From assembly GCA_903642225.1 (NCBI GenBank), contig CAHJWI010000005.1, positions 62,001-126,000 on the forward strand: a stretch of DNA of 64,000 nucleotides, in the 5' to 3' direction. The notes below the pieces were generated by a model, which was not told the DNA's origin, searched no databases, and saw only the letters and a program-made list of their open reading frames with translations. Position numbers and translations under genes: made by a program. This DNA comes from Acidobacteriaceae bacterium (lineage in GTDB: Bacteria > Acidobacteriota > Terriglobia > Terriglobales > Acidobacteriaceae). This document shows positions 34,011 through 43,883 of the stretch, piece by piece; the first letter of the stretch is position 1, and every line of letters begins with the position of its first letter.

Positions 34011-35837
34011 CTAGGTGGCCTGCAGGTACAGTGTGTAGAGCCGGTCTCCGACTTCACTGAACGGTACCAGGCGTCGAGTTCCGGCAGGCGTGTCGATCGA
34101 CCATTCCGCTGTTCCACTGCGCTGCGCCTTTAACAACGCCTCACGCGACACTGCAAGCGGACCTGTTTCTGCTGCCTGACGCAGGGCGAAGAGAACCAGC
34201 GGGCCATAGAGCAGCGCCACCGCTTCAGGATGTGGCGAGCCCCCATTTGCCGGCAAGGCTTCCAGCCGCAGTGGCATCGCTAGGGATAACGTGACTGTAT
34301 CTCCGGTGTGCCACACCCGACGCACGTCGCAGAACCCCTTGTTGATGACCACGGGTAGGAGGTGCCCGTTTACCTTTAACTCCGGCACGCCCGCCCATTC
34401 CGGCACACGCAGCATGAGCGCAAAACTCGTGGGCCGAGAGGATGTGACGCGCAGTTTGATTTGTCCGTCTGCGGGGTACGTGCCGTCCTGTTTGACGGCA
34501 AGCTGCGCGCCCGATTCGGTCCATCTCACCTCACCCGGCATGTACAGGTTTACCCAGAGCGCGCCAGGCTCATGGAAGTACGAGTTGATGCCGTAGTCCG
34601 CGACAACCTGCGGGAGAGTGCCGCTGCAGCACGGCCAACGGTGCACGGAGTACACACGCTTTGCCACGTTGTTATAGTCCGCATAATAGAACGAGCGACC
34701 ATCGGGCTGCAGTGGGAGCACGCCAGCGGTGGTGTTGAGCAGCACACGTTCCATGCTGTCGCCGTACCTGCCGTCGCGCGTGGCCCGTAGAAGATATCGT
34801 GTCAACTTAGCGTGGGCAAAGCTGCCGCAGGGTGCCTCAAATGTATTGTGCGACGCTGTAAGCGTCTTGAGAATCTCGTCGTATCCCTGCTTGCGCAACA
34901 GTTCGTCCGGCCCCCAGCCGGCTGTCCCAAAGCTCTGCGCCTGGAGCATGCTGAAGCCCTTTTCTGCTGCGTTCAGGTGCATTTCGCTGCCGCTGGAAAG
35001 ATACATCTGCATCGCAGAGCACAGTGCGTTTACTGAGCTGTATGCGTGCCTGTCTCCCATCAGGTTCACACCCCGGCTCAAGGGCTCAAAGAAAGCTGCA
35101 TCTTCCAGGTAGGCTCTTCCCACAAGCCGGAAACGCCGATCGTCATCGCCTGCCTTGAGCAGGTTTTCAGGCAGGGTAAAGTTCTCGTCCCACATGTAGG
35201 AGATGTCGCGCCCCACGCGCCATTGAACCTCGCGGTCCACGGCGTGACCCGGCAAGGATGGAGCCGCCATGTCGCACAACGTCTGGAGCGTGTCGTAGGC
35301 AGTGGTATTGCCAAGCACCCGGTGCGCGTCCACCATGCCGCATGCAAACTTCTCCAGGGTATACGCGGGGAACCGAGTCACGTCGAAGAACTGCGATGTG
35401 ACCTCTGTGCTTAAGTGCTCTGTCAATCGATTTGCTTTCGCCGCCAGCTCTGCTCCGTGCACGTCGCCCTGCGCGCTCAACCTGGCCATGGCAGAGATCC
35501 ACTGGCCCAGCGCATGGCCCGGCGCGAATCCTGCATCGCCATGGTGGAAGTCATACCCCGGCAGGTACTCGTACCATCCGCCTATGTTTACACCGGGTGC
35601 GGCTCTGCCAGCTATGGCGCGGAAGGGTTGGAGGAGAGAATCGTCCTGCAGACTGAGCAGCACATCCGACACGTTCTGCCGCTGCATTGTGGGAATCTGA
35701 GCCGTGATGCGCACCTGTTCGTAGCCGAATTCCTGCAAAGGGTTTGGCGCCGACTGCCCGAGCAGGCGGGTCTTGAGCACTGACCCAACTCCAGTTGCAG
35801 CCGCTGCGACCAGAACTGTCCTACGTGTAACCAACAT
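34011..35837 (-). CDS. Secreted GH127/DUF1680-type glycoside hydrolase (beta-L-arabinofuranosidase-like)
   Basis: 608 aa. The N-terminus TRRTVLVAAAATGVG resembles a Tat-type or simple signal. The (alpha/alpha)6 barrel contains the family markers AGRAAPGVNIGGWYEYLPGYDFHHG, WDENFTLPENLLKAGDD and the cysteine pair Cys403-Cys404 in WPCCSGTLPQ, which in GH127 binds zinc and supplies the cysteine nucleophile. Glu334 and Cys337 (FEAPCGS) are the probable remaining ligands, though the spacing is ExxC where the characterised enzyme has ExC. It would act on arabinose-containing plant polymers outside the cytoplasm. It is the outermost gene of a minus-strand run, 87 bases from the next. Confidence 0.85.
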   Translation of the reverse strand: MLVTRRTVLVAAAATGVGSVLKTRLLGQSAPNPLQEFGYEQVRITAQIPTMQRQNVSDVLLSLQDDSLLQPFRAIAGRAAPGVNIGGWYEYLPGYDFHHGDAGFAPGHALGQWISAMARLSAQGDVHGAELAAKANRLTEHLSTEVTSQFFDVTRFPAYTLEKFACGMVDAHRVLGNTTAYDTLQTLCDMAAPSLPGHAVDREVQWRVGRDISYMWDENFTLPENLLKAGDDDRRFRLVGRAYLEDAAFFEPLSRGVNLMGDRHAYSSVNALCSAMQMYLSSGSEMHLNAAEKGFSMLQAQSFGTAGWGPDELLRKQGYDEILKTLTASHNTFEAPCGSFAHAKLTRYLLRATRDGRYGDSMERVLLNTTAGVLPLQPDGRSFYYADYNNVAKRVYSVHRWPCCSGTLPQVVADYGINSYFHEPGALWVNLYMPGEVRWTESGAQLAVKQDGTYPADGQIKLRVTSSRPTSFALMLRVPEWAGVPELKVNGHLLPVVINKGFCDVRRVWHTGDTVTLSLAMPLRLEALPANGGSPHPEAVALLYGPLVLFALRQAAETGPLAVSREALLKAQRSGTAEWSIDTPAGTRRLVPFSEVGDRLYTLYLQAT

Positions 35838-35924
35838 GCTGATTTACCGTCGGGACAAGTGTACTTCGCGGAAGTGGCGTTGTCTCCGTCGCTGGAAGCA
35901 TAGTCTTGAGAGATGGCTTAGAGT

Positions 35925-37922
35925 CTAGTTCGCGGCCGTCTTTTTGTATGGCGCCTGCAGCAGGGCACGCGCCTCGTTTACTGCGCCCTGGGTGTTGTCG
36001 TTGGTCTGCACGGCAAGCCTGTACTCATTTACCGCGCGGTCGCGCTGGCCTGTAAGGTCAAAGATGCGACCAATGCCAATATGGCTCCAGACCTCTGTCC
36101 ACTTTGGGTCGCCATCGCCGCGCAGGGCATCGCGGTAGCTATTTGCGCCGGATTGGTAGTTCCGCTGTGTAAAGAAGATCTCGGCGATACGATAGTTTGC
36201 CAGCGACGACGACTTGTTCTGGTCCAGAGCCTTTTGGTATTCCGCCAATGCGCCGATGAGGTCACCCTGTGCAACTAACTGCTGTCCGCGTAATACGGCT
36301 ACGCGTACGGCAAGGTCGGGGGTTGTCTTCAGTATCCAGTTGTCTGGATCGATCGTGATCTTGCGCGGCCGCCCGAAGGTTTCAATGGTGTAGGTTGAAT
36401 CGGTTCCACTTACATCGATGGTCTGCTGTGCCGTCTTGCCGTCTGTCTCAATGCGTAAGTCGACCGGCATCCGCAGCAGATCCAGGTCCTGCGACACTGC
36501 ACCGATCGTACGGAAACCCTTGTTGCCGCCCAGCCGATAGACGGTGAACTTGTCGTTAAAGGTTGGGGCACCCGTGCCATCGATCCACTGCGCGAAGAAG
36601 GCGTCTGTGTTTACGTTCGGTGCCTGCGCTCGAATCACGCTGGCTACATCGGTTCCACGCACCGGCTTGTCGGTGAACTGGCTGAGCAGGCCGCGCAGGA
36701 AGGCGATGAACTTTTCGTCTCCCATCTCATGCCGAAGCATGTGGAAGACCATCGCACCCTTGTCGTAACTCTCTGACTGGTACTGGGGCGAGTAGGGGTC
36801 GATGCGATTTAATGTGCTGAGCGGGGCTGTGTCGTATGCCAGGGCGCTTGCTTCAATGTCCGGGATTGTATTTGCAAAGGCGGTTTTCCCGGCGCTGTCT
36901 TCCAGGTACATCAGCTCGGAGTAGCGCGACATGCCGTTTGTAATCCAGCCATCGCCCAGCGTCGCTGGTGAAATTTCAGAACCCCACCACTGGTGCGACA
37001 GTGTATTTGAAAGAAGGCGATAGCTGTTCGTCTGGCCGATGCGAGCGCCCGAAATGGCCGCCATCTCCGGTGCCCAAAAGGCCGATACGGAGTCCGATGG
37101 CAACTCGACAAGATTGAGGGTCGTTGCTTCTGACTGGCCAAAGGTGGAGGTAAAAAATTCCTGTTGGCGCGCTGCGACAGCCGCGTATTCCGCTGCTCCG
37201 GTTTTGTGCGCATCGGTCACGTAGATGCCGACGTTTGAGGAACCGGAGGGTCGGATGACAGGCAGGAACTTGCCCGCAATTAGAGTGCCGGGGAAGCCTG
37301 GCTTTGCCCAGTTGAAGTCGAACTCCGTCTTCTTTCCGGCAGGCTTTTTCCCGGTGTAGCCACTTGCAATAGCCGTTTCGTCGGCAGGGACGGTGGCATG
37401 CAGCTGCATGGTGAACCGGTCGGTAAACAGGCCTGTCAGCGGGAACCAGGCACCGGGATACAACAGAATGGATACCGGCTCAGCCAAGGCCGCCGTTTTG
37501 ATTCCGTCCACCGGGCTTGTGTCGCTGCCCTGCAGAACACCGCTGTAGATAAAGGTGAATGTCGCCGTGGAACCCTTTGTCATCACGCTGGGCAGCGCAA
37601 CGATCACGGTGCTGTTTCTTGCGTTGCGTTCACTGTCCAGCGGCTTGCCGTTCTGCGTCAGTTTCGTCACCCGCAGCGCATTGTTCAACTGGAAGGTCGC
37701 CGTTGACAGGTCATCGAGCGCCGTGACCGACACCTGCGCCGTGGCCGTGAGCCTGCCTGCGGTCGGGTCCAGGTCTGCGTCAATGACATAGCCGGTCACC
37801 TCGAGGTTCTGGCGATTCGTCTGAGCGTGCAACGTGCCTGTGGCAGCAACCGTGCAGAGGGCAAACAGGGCCGCAACACGCGTGTGGCGCGCTCCGCAGA
37901 AGGGTCGAACAGTACTGGACAT
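35925..37922 (-). CDS. M1-aminopeptidase-like secreted protein lacking the zinc site, with C-terminal TPR region
   Basis: About 665 aa from ATG 37922, which has GAGGAG five bases upstream (ATG 37967 is also in frame). The signal peptide ends near TLHAQ. The beta-saddle and gluzincin domains of M1 peptidases are recognisable, but the active site is gone. In the 680-residue numbering from 37967, the HExxH motif reads N-T-L-S-H (321-325) before QWWG, and the downstream WxxEG reads W-I-T-N-G (341-345), so one of three zinc ligands and the general base Glu are replaced. The GAMEN exopeptidase motif is also missing. The last 100 residues contain TPR-like repeats (GDLIGALAEYQKAL). It may be a scaffold or binding protein. 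Confidence 0.82.
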   Translation of the reverse strand: MSSTVRPFCGARHTRVAALFALCTVAATGTLHAQTNRQNLEVTGYVIDADLDPTAGRLTATAQVSVTALDDLSTATFQLNNALRVTKLTQNGKPLDSERNARNSTVIVALPSVMTKGSTATFTFIYSGVLQGSDTSPVDGIKTAALAEPVSILLYPGAWFPLTGLFTDRFTMQLHATVPADETAIASGYTGKKPAGKKTEFDFNWAKPGFPGTLIAGKFLPVIRPSGSSNVGIYVTDAHKTGAAEYAAVAARQQEFFTSTFGQSEATTLNLVELPSDSVSAFWAPEMAAISGARIGQTNSYRLLSNTLSHQWWGSEISPATLGDGWITNGMSRYSELMYLEDSAGKTAFANTIPDIEASALAYDTAPLSTLNRIDPYSPQYQSESYDKGAMVFHMLRHEMGDEKFIAFLRGLLSQFTDKPVRGTDVASVIRAQAPNVNTDAFFAQWIDGTGAPTFNDKFTVYRLGGNKGFRTIGAVSQDLDLLRMPVDLRIETDGKTAQQTIDVSGTDSTYTIETFGRPRKITIDPDNWILKTTPDLAVRVAVLRGQQLVAQGDLIGALAEYQKALDQNKSSSLANYRIAEIFFTQRNYQSGANSYRDALRGDGDPKWTEVWSHIGIGRIFDLTGQRDRAVNEYRLAVQTNDNTQGAVNEARALLQAPYKKTAAN

Positions 37923-37977
37923 GCGTCTCCTCAAAACGTGCGAAAGCTTCGGAAGCAGTGAATGCACCGGCGATGCG

Positions 37978-39210
37978 TCAATCGTTAGACGCAGATGCAG
38001 CCCGGGCGGATGAGGGCGCTGAGACTGCCGTATTCAGCGCATCGAGTACCGCATTACGCAGACAGTCCATCGACCGCACGCCGTCGGCACGCAGCAGCCG
38101 CATACGAACCTCCGCCAGTCCTTGCAGCTGTGCTTCCCGCTGCGGACTGTCCACCAGTAGCGGGAACAATTGTGCCGCTACTGCATCTGCTGTGAACTGC
38201 TTCTGCAGCAGCTCCGGCACGACGCGCTGACCAGCGACCAGATTCGGCATGACGATGGGCAGATTGCCAAGATGATCTATCTCTGCATGGATTTCCGGCG
38301 GGTACCGCACGAGCCGTTTTGCCAACCGAAATGTCATCGCACTTACCCGGTAAACTGCCACGAACGGCGTGCCGATCACGGCTGCCTGCACCGTGGCTGT
38401 GCCGCTTGCCACGACCGCTGCGCGGCTGTGCAGGAGTGCCGCCCGTGCATCTGTGCAGTAGTGCACCTTCACGGCTCCCAACGGTAGTTGAACAGAGCGA
38501 ATGTCTCCCTTGTCGAGTGTCGGAGCTACAGGAACGATGTATTCGAAGGATGGTCCCAGACGCGCCGCCGCACCGACCATCGCGGGCAGGTTTTTGCGTA
38601 ACTCAGACCTGCGGCTGCCAGGTAGCAGAGCGATCCATTGCTTTTCAGTGTCCATCCCGAACTGTGCCGCGTAGGCCTCTCGCGAGATGTCCGGCAGGGG
38701 TGCCTCGGCCAGAGGGTGCCCTACAAACTCCGCACTCACACCACGCTTGCGGTAAAACTCTTCTTCAAATGGAAAGATGGTGAGCATCCTGTCCACGCGC
38801 GACTGCACCCATCGCAAGCGCCGCCGCTTCCAGGCCCACAGCTGTGGACTCACAAACCAGATCACCGGTATTCCCAGCCGCTTCAGATGTTTAGCCAGCC
38901 GGAAATTTACGTCGGGGAAATCGATCAGCACTGCGGCGTCCGGCGTCTCCGTGTGAAGAGAGCGCACCAGCTTCCGGTAGCTCTGCACGATGCGTGGTAC
39001 GTGCTGCAGGATTTCCGTAATGCCCATGACGGCAACGTCTTCGGCCCGTACCACGCGCCGCTGACCTGCGGCTTCCATGGATGCGCCGCCCAGCCCGGTG
39101 AAGCGTGTGGCCGGCGCTGCCGCGCGCACACTTGCAATCAGTTCAGCACCGTAGTGGTCGCCAGAAGCCTCACCGGCTGAGACAAAAATTAGAGGAGACC
39201 CAACCATCAC
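37978..39210 (-). CDS. lpxB: Lipid-A-disaccharide synthase
   Basis: 410 aa. It condenses UDP-2,3-diacylglucosamine with lipid X at the cytoplasmic face of the inner membrane, making the lipid A disaccharide. The family opening FVSAGEASGDHYGAELI is near the N-terminus, followed by VLIDFPDVNFRLAKHLKRLG and FVSPQLWAWKRRRLRWVQ. The C-terminal half contains LPGSRRSELRKNLPAMVGAA and ASGTATVQAAVIGTPFVAVYRV. All landmarks of GT19 are intact. It shows that this bacterium makes lipopolysaccharide. Downstream is the M1-like gene; upstream on the same strand is an MsbA-like exporter, which may flip the product. Confidence 0.95.
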   Translation of the reverse strand: MMVGSPLIFVSAGEASGDHYGAELIASVRAAAPATRFTGLGGASMEAAGQRRVVRAEDVAVMGITEILQHVPRIVQSYRKLVRSLHTETPDAAVLIDFPDVNFRLAKHLKRLGIPVIWFVSPQLWAWKRRRLRWVQSRVDRMLTIFPFEEEFYRKRGVSAEFVGHPLAEAPLPDISREAYAAQFGMDTEKQWIALLPGSRRSELRKNLPAMVGAAARLGPSFEYIVPVAPTLDKGDIRSVQLPLGAVKVHYCTDARAALLHSRAAVVASGTATVQAAVIGTPFVAVYRVSAMTFRLAKRLVRYPPEIHAEIDHLGNLPIVMPNLVAGQRVVPELLQKQFTADAVAAQLFPLLVDSPQREAQLQGLAEVRMRLLRADGVRSMDCLRNAVLDALNTAVSAPSSARAASASND

Positions 39211-39267
39211 TCCGCCAGTGTAGACGGCACAGACAGGAGCTAAGCCCGGTCGTGTTCAGCCTGGGAA

Positions 39268-41265
39268 TTATGAGGCCTGTGGCAGCAGGTCCACATTCGG
39301 TGCCTGCACGGGTAGGGCCGTGCCTTCCTGGTCTTTATATTGCAGCTGGTAGAGCTTGTAATACAGTCCGCGGCGCGTGAGCAGTTCGTTGTGCGTTCCT
39401 GCCTCGCGCAGCTGTCCTTTGTGCATTACCAGGATCACGTCTGCCCGTTGAATGGTGCTGAGCCGATGCGCGATGACCACAGACGTGCGGCCAGTGATCA
39501 TCCGCTCCAGCGCTGCACGCACACGTAGTTCGGTCTCCGTGTCGACGGAACTTGTGGCCTCGTCCAAGATAAGGATGGCCGGCCGGTGTGCGAGTGCGCG
39601 CGCGAAACTGATTAACTGCTTTTGACCGGTGCTCAGCGTTGCGCCGCGCTCATGCACCTCAGTGTCAAAGCCGTTCGGGAGCGACCGCACAAAGTCGCCG
39701 ACGTTTACCTCGTCCGCAGCGCGCTCCACCTCGGCATCGGTAATGCTTGCCGTACCCAGCCGGATGTTTGATCGGACGGTCCCGGTAAAGAGGAATGCGT
39801 CCTGCAGCACTACCCCGAATCGTTTCCGCAGTCGTTCAAGCGCCTGTTGCCGAACATCGATGCCGTCCACAAGCACCGTGCCGCGCTGCACGTCATAGAA
39901 CCGCATCATCAGCGCAGTAATGGTTGTTTTGCCGGCACCGGTGTGGCCAACGATTGCCGCTGTCTGGTCGGCAGGAACGGTAAACGAGACGCCGCGCAGA
40001 ATCCACTCGATCTCAGTCGCGGTGGCGAGCTGCTCCGGTGTCGCATGGGCTACAAACAGTGCCTGCTCCTCCGTGAGTTTCTGATAGGTGAACCACACCT
40101 CGCGAAACTCGATGGATCCGTTGCAGTCGGTTGCCGGCGTTGCTGGCACGGGTGGCGAAACGATCTGAGGTTCGGTGTCGATCAACTGGAACACGCGTTC
40201 GCTCGCTGCCATGGCAGCTTGCAGGATGTTGTACTTCTCGCTCAGGTCCTGGATTGGCCGGAAGAAACGCTGCGCATATTGAATGAAAGCAATCAGCACG
40301 CCGAGTGTGACAGTGGACCCCAGCAGTGTGCGGCCGCCGAGCACGGCGATACCGCCCTTCCAGATGACAAAGGAGATGGCGAGCGTCGAGAGAAACTCGA
40401 CTGCGGGATAGTACAGCGAGTAGGCCTGCACCTGGTCCACGTATGCGTCGCGGTGCTCGCCGTTGATGAACTCGAAGTCGCGGTATGCACGCTCTTCACG
40501 ATTGAACAGTTGCACCACGCTCATGCCGCTCACATGCTCCTGCGTGTAGGCGTTGATTTTCGCGATCGCGGTACGGATACGGCGGTAGCTCCTGCGCACG
40601 GCTGTCCGGAAAAGGCCCGTGATGTAGAAGATGACCGGCAGCACGGCCAGGGTAAGCAGCGCCAGTGCCCAGCTCATTTGCAGCATGATGGCGACGATGA
40701 AAACCAACACAAATACATCTTCGAAAATGGCAAGCACGCCGCTGGTGAACATCTCGTTCAGGGCGTCGACATCGCTGGTGACACGTGTTACAAGCTTACC
40801 GACGGGGTTGGTGTCGTAGAACCCGACGTGCATGCGCTGCAGGTGCCGGAAGATTTGCGACCGCATGTCGAACATTACCCGCTGGCCGGTCCATTGCATG
40901 AGGTACGTCTGCAGGAACTCAAGACCGTAGCTGAGCAGGAGAGCGGCCATGTACACGCCTGCACATTCTGCGATGCCGGTTAGTGCATCCGGCGAGAAAT
41001 ACTTTATAAAGAAGGGCGGATGTGCGCTCGGCGTGTGAACCATGTATCGATCCACGGCGAGCTTGACCAGGTACGGGCCAACCACATCGGCGCACGCTTT
41101 GATGAGGATCGAAATACAGCTGCTTACGACCGCACCCTTGTACGGACGCAGATAAGTCAGCAGCCGGCGCATCAGCCGACTGTCGTACGCCTTGCCAAGG
41201 ACGTCATCGTCGCCGGCGGCCTTCTTCTTCTTGTCGGTTGCAGCGGTGGTCTTCGTGTCGGCCAT
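39268..41265 (-). CDS. MsbA/ABCB-type exporter, fused membrane and ATPase domains
   Basis: 665 aa half-transporter. A Lys-rich N-terminal tail precedes six membrane helices (about residues 45-380). The nucleotide-binding domain has Walker A GHTGAGKTT, signature LSTGQKQLISFARAL and Walker B AILILDEATSSVD, followed by the H-loop IAHRLSTIQRAD. Extra sequence sits between the membrane and nucleotide domains (FVAHATPEQLATATEIEW), a feature of YheH-like ABCB exporters. It lies next to lpxB, so lipid A flipping is possible, but multidrug export is equally consistent. Confidence 0.9.
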   Translation of the reverse strand: MADTKTTAATDKKKKAAGDDDVLGKAYDSRLMRRLLTYLRPYKGAVVSSCISILIKACADVVGPYLVKLAVDRYMVHTPSAHPPFFIKYFSPDALTGIAECAGVYMAALLLSYGLEFLQTYLMQWTGQRVMFDMRSQIFRHLQRMHVGFYDTNPVGKLVTRVTSDVDALNEMFTSGVLAIFEDVFVLVFIVAIMLQMSWALALLTLAVLPVIFYITGLFRTAVRRSYRRIRTAIAKINAYTQEHVSGMSVVQLFNREERAYRDFEFINGEHRDAYVDQVQAYSLYYPAVEFLSTLAISFVIWKGGIAVLGGRTLLGSTVTLGVLIAFIQYAQRFFRPIQDLSEKYNILQAAMAASERVFQLIDTEPQIVSPPVPATPATDCNGSIEFREVWFTYQKLTEEQALFVAHATPEQLATATEIEWILRGVSFTVPADQTAAIVGHTGAGKTTITALMMRFYDVQRGTVLVDGIDVRQQALERLRKRFGVVLQDAFLFTGTVRSNIRLGTASITDAEVERAADEVNVGDFVRSLPNGFDTEVHERGATLSTGQKQLISFARALAHRPAILILDEATSSVDTETELRVRAALERMITGRTSVVIAHRLSTIQRADVILVMHKGQLREAGTHNELLTRRGLYYKLYQLQYKDQEGTALPVQAPNVDLLPQAS

Positions 41266-41334
41266 CTCTGTCTAGTCTAGATGCGGCAGTGAACCGTGCC
41301 GGTGCGGGTAAGTGGCGCGTGAAACAATCGTGCT

Positions 41335-42531
41335 GTGACCCGACCGCTGGGAATCTACGTCTCCATTCCGTTTTGCCGCGCCAAATGCACCTTCTGCAAT
41401 TTCGCGTCCGGGGCATTTCCGCCTGCGCGGATCGATGCCTATGTCGACCGTCTTGTGGATGAAATGGATTCTGCGCGGGCTCGGAAGCCTGGTCTTTCAC
41501 CCGCGGCTGACACCCTCTCTTTCGGGGGCGGCACACCATCGCTGCTCACTGCGGATCAGTTCCGCCGCATTTTGCAGGCTCTCGGCCGCAACTTTGTTCT
41601 TACACCCAACGCCGAAATCACCGTTGAAGCAGCCCCCGGGCAGCTTGCCGATGACCTGCTCGCGACCATGCTGGACTGCGGTGTCAATCGCATCTCCCTG
41701 GGCGTGCAGAGCTTTAACGACGCGGAAACGCGCGCTGTGGGCCGCCTTCATACCGCGGAGGGATGCCTGGCAGAGATCAGCCGCCTGCGCTCTGCCGGGT
41801 TTGAGAATTTGAGCCTCGACCTGATCGCAGGTCTGCCCTTGCAGACGGAGCAGAGCTTCGCCAATTCACTTCAGACCGCGCTTGACAGCCATGTCGATCA
41901 TGTCTCCGTCTACATGCTCGAGCTTGACGAGGAGTCCCGTCTTGGCAGTGAAGTTCTGAGCCGGAACGATGCAGGAGGTCGCGCCATCTCTCAATTGGCC
42001 GTCCTGGGCCAGCACGCTCGCTACTACGCCGCTGCCGTTCCAGAACCGGACCTTATCGCTACCCTGTACGAGGATGCCTGCTGCACCCTTAACGCTGCCG
42101 GTTTGGCCCAGTATGAGATTTCTAACTTTGGCCGACCCTGTTGCCACAATCTCAAGTACTGGCACCGCGCGCCGTACATCGGCTTTGGTCTCGACGCTCA
42201 CTCCATGCTCACCGAGGAGGAGGGTGCGGTGCGCTTCGCGAACCCAGACGATCTCGACACCTATCTCTCTCATTCGGCAGATCCCGTGGTGGACTACATC
42301 GATCAACAGGCGGCCTTTGAAGAAGCAGTCTTCCTCGGTCTCCGTCTGGTGGATGGTCTGTCGCTCAGCGCTTTGCGAACTGAGCACGGCCATATGCTCA
42401 CCAACACCCTTCTGCAGCGCGCCTACAACCTGGCAAATGCAGACATCGTCACCCTAGAGGACGACCGCCTCCGCCTCACACCGCGCGGCCGCGCGATCTC
42501 GTCTGCCGTGTTTGGCGAACTGCTCGCCTAA
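41335..42531 (+). CDS. hemW: HemW-type radical SAM protein (heme chaperone, formerly HemN-like)
   Basis: 398 aa, GTG start. The radical SAM cluster is C14-x3-C18-x2-C21 in [12 protein letters not shown]. The residue two after the last Cys is Phe23, where true coproporphyrinogen oxidase HemN has a fourth Cys; this marks the HemW subgroup that binds heme instead. Further landmarks are [25 protein letters not shown] and [13 protein letters not shown]-terminal HemN_C domain is present ([17 protein letters not shown]). HemW delivers heme to respiratory enzymes. It is followed 16 bases later by threonine aldolase. Confidence 0.92.
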   Translation: MTRPLGIYVSIPFCRAKCTFCNFASGAFPPARIDAYVDRLVDEMDSARARKPGLSPAADTLSFGGGTPSLLTADQFRRILQALGRNFVLTPNAEITVEAAPGQLADDLLATMLDCGVNRISLGVQSFNDAETRAVGRLHTAEGCLAEISRLRSAGFENLSLDLIAGLPLQTEQSFANSLQTALDSHVDHVSVYMLELDEESRLGSEVLSRNDAGGRAISQLAVLGQHARYYAAAVPEPDLIATLYEDACCTLNAAGLAQYEISNFGRPCCHNLKYWHRAPYIGFGLDAHSMLTEEEGAVRFANPDDLDTYLSHSADPVVDYIDQQAAFEEAVFLGLRLVDGLSLSALRTEHGHMLTNTLLQRAYNLANADIVTLEDDRLRLTPRGRAISSAVFGELLA

Positions 42532-42547
42532 TCACAAGGAGCACCTC

Positions 42548-43561
42548 ATGATTGACCTGCGCAGCGACACCGTTACCCAGCCCACTGATGCAATGCGCCA
42601 CGCGATGGCCAATGCCCCGGTTGGCGACGATGTTTACGGCGAAGACCCCACCATCAACGAACTGGAAGAGACCGCTGCCAAGGTATTTGGCCGCGAAGCC
42701 GCTATCTTTGTCCCCACCGGGAGCATGGGCAACCAGATTGCCCTCAAGCTGCATACGCAGCCTGGCCAGGAGGTTCTCTGTGAGGCGCGTTCGCACGTGA
42801 TGGATTGGGAGATGGGCATGGCGGCCATGTTCTCCGGCTGCGCCCTACGCACGGTTGCCGGTGATCGCGGCGTCCTTCGCTGGGAGCATATCGCACCCAT
42901 GCTTTCCACCGGTGGTCTGTACTATAAGCCGGCTACCGGCCTGGTCTGGCTTGAGAACACCCACAACATGGCCGGTGGCACCGTTACCTCGCCTACAGAC
43001 ATGGCAGAGGTCATCACCAATGCCCACGCTGCCCGAATTCCCGTCCACCTTGACGGCGCGCGTATCTTCAACGCCGCAACGGCCCTGGGCACAGACGTGG
43101 CAACGCTGACCAAGGGATTCGACACCGTAAACTTCTGCCTCTCAAAGGGTCTCTGTGCCCCCGTTGGATCGATGCTTGTCGGGACGCGTGACGCGGTCAG
43201 GAAGGCTCGCAGCATACGCAAGGCTTTAGGCGGAGGGATGCGCCAGGCGGGTATTCTTGCCGCCGCGGGACTAATCGCGCTGACTGACATGCCGGCCCGC
43301 CTGCAGCAGGACCACGACAATGCGAGCCTCCTCGGCCAGCTCCTCGGCAAATCCCCAAATATCAAGCCCGATATACCCCAGACCAATATCCTCTTCTTCA
43401 CAGTCCAAACCGACGCCCCCACCTTCGTGGCACGCATGAAGGAACACGGTATTCTTTCCTCGGCGATCGGCATCCACAGCATCCGCCTGGTTACCCACCG
43501 CGATGTGTCCGCCGACCAGTGCGAGCATGCGGCGAACGTCATTTCCAACCTGTCTGCGTGA
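42548..43561 (+). CDS. ltaE: Low-specificity L-threonine aldolase
   Basis: 337 aa from ATG 42548, with AAGGAG seven bases before it. A fold-type I PLP enzyme that cleaves threonine and allo-threonine to glycine and acetaldehyde. It begins [17 protein letters not shown], the hallmark of the family, with [16 protein letters not shown], His84 in [10 protein letters not shown] (cofactor stacking), Asp169 in [12 protein letters not shown] and the Schiff-base Lys200 in [13 protein letters not shown]. Length is normal. The cobalamin riboswitch begins about 55 bases after its stop. Confidence 0.94.
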   Translation: MIDLRSDTVTQPTDAMRHAMANAPVGDDVYGEDPTINELEETAAKVFGREAAIFVPTGSMGNQIALKLHTQPGQEVLCEARSHVMDWEMGMAAMFSGCALRTVAGDRGVLRWEHIAPMLSTGGLYYKPATGLVWLENTHNMAGGTVTSPTDMAEVITNAHAARIPVHLDGARIFNAATALGTDVATLTKGFDTVNFCLSKGLCAPVGSMLVGTRDAVRKARSIRKALGGGMRQAGILAAAGLIALTDMPARLQQDHDNASLLGQLLGKSPNIKPDIPQTNILFFTVQTDAPTFVARMKEHGILSSAIGIHSIRLVTHRDVSADQCEHAANVISNLSA

Positions 43562-43616
43562 CCCTTCCGGTGAATTCGCATAGACTATGCGCATCTCCTT
43601 TCTGCGATGCCTCTAC

Positions 43617-43847
43617 ATCCGGCACCGTCCTGCACCTTGGTCCCAAGAACGCACGGGAATGCTTTGGGAAGCGCGGTGAAACTCCGCCACTGCCCCGCAA
43701 CTGTAATCGCGCGCTTTTTGCGTTTGCAAGAAGCACGCCACGGCCCTGGGTAGCACCGTCACTGCGCACAGCGGGAAGACGTTGCCACCAGCACCACAGA
43801 GCCTGGGCGCACGCGCGTAAGTCAGGAGACCGATTTCCGTGCCGGCT
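43617..43847 (+). promoter_or_regulatory. Cobalamin (AdoCbl-type) riboswitch
   Basis: The conserved core is readable: GGGAAGCGCGGTGAAACTCC, the B12 box GCCACTG at 43686-43692, CCCCGCAACTGT immediately after, then CGGGAAGACGTTGCCACC, GCCTGGGCGC and the 3' box AAGTCAGGAGACCG at 43819-43832. The outer P1 stem is formed by CCGGCACC near 43619 and CCGTGCCGG near 43838. It lies about 37 bases before the start of a TonB-dependent receptor and would switch that gene off when intracellular cobalamin is plentiful. Confidence 0.95.
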
Positions 43848-43883
43848 TCGAACCACGCTCCGCGGGGAGCGTAGGAGATCACC

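Noticed and set aside
39847-40983. 378-codon plus-strand frame opposite the MsbA-like exporter
   Set aside because: Antisense shadow; His/Cys-rich composition typical of reversed GC-rich coding, and no start signal.
43838-43880. Possible tRNA because of the GGCTTCGAACCACGCTCC segment
   Set aside because: No acceptor or anticodon arms can be formed; it is the 3' end of the riboswitch and its downstream hairpin.
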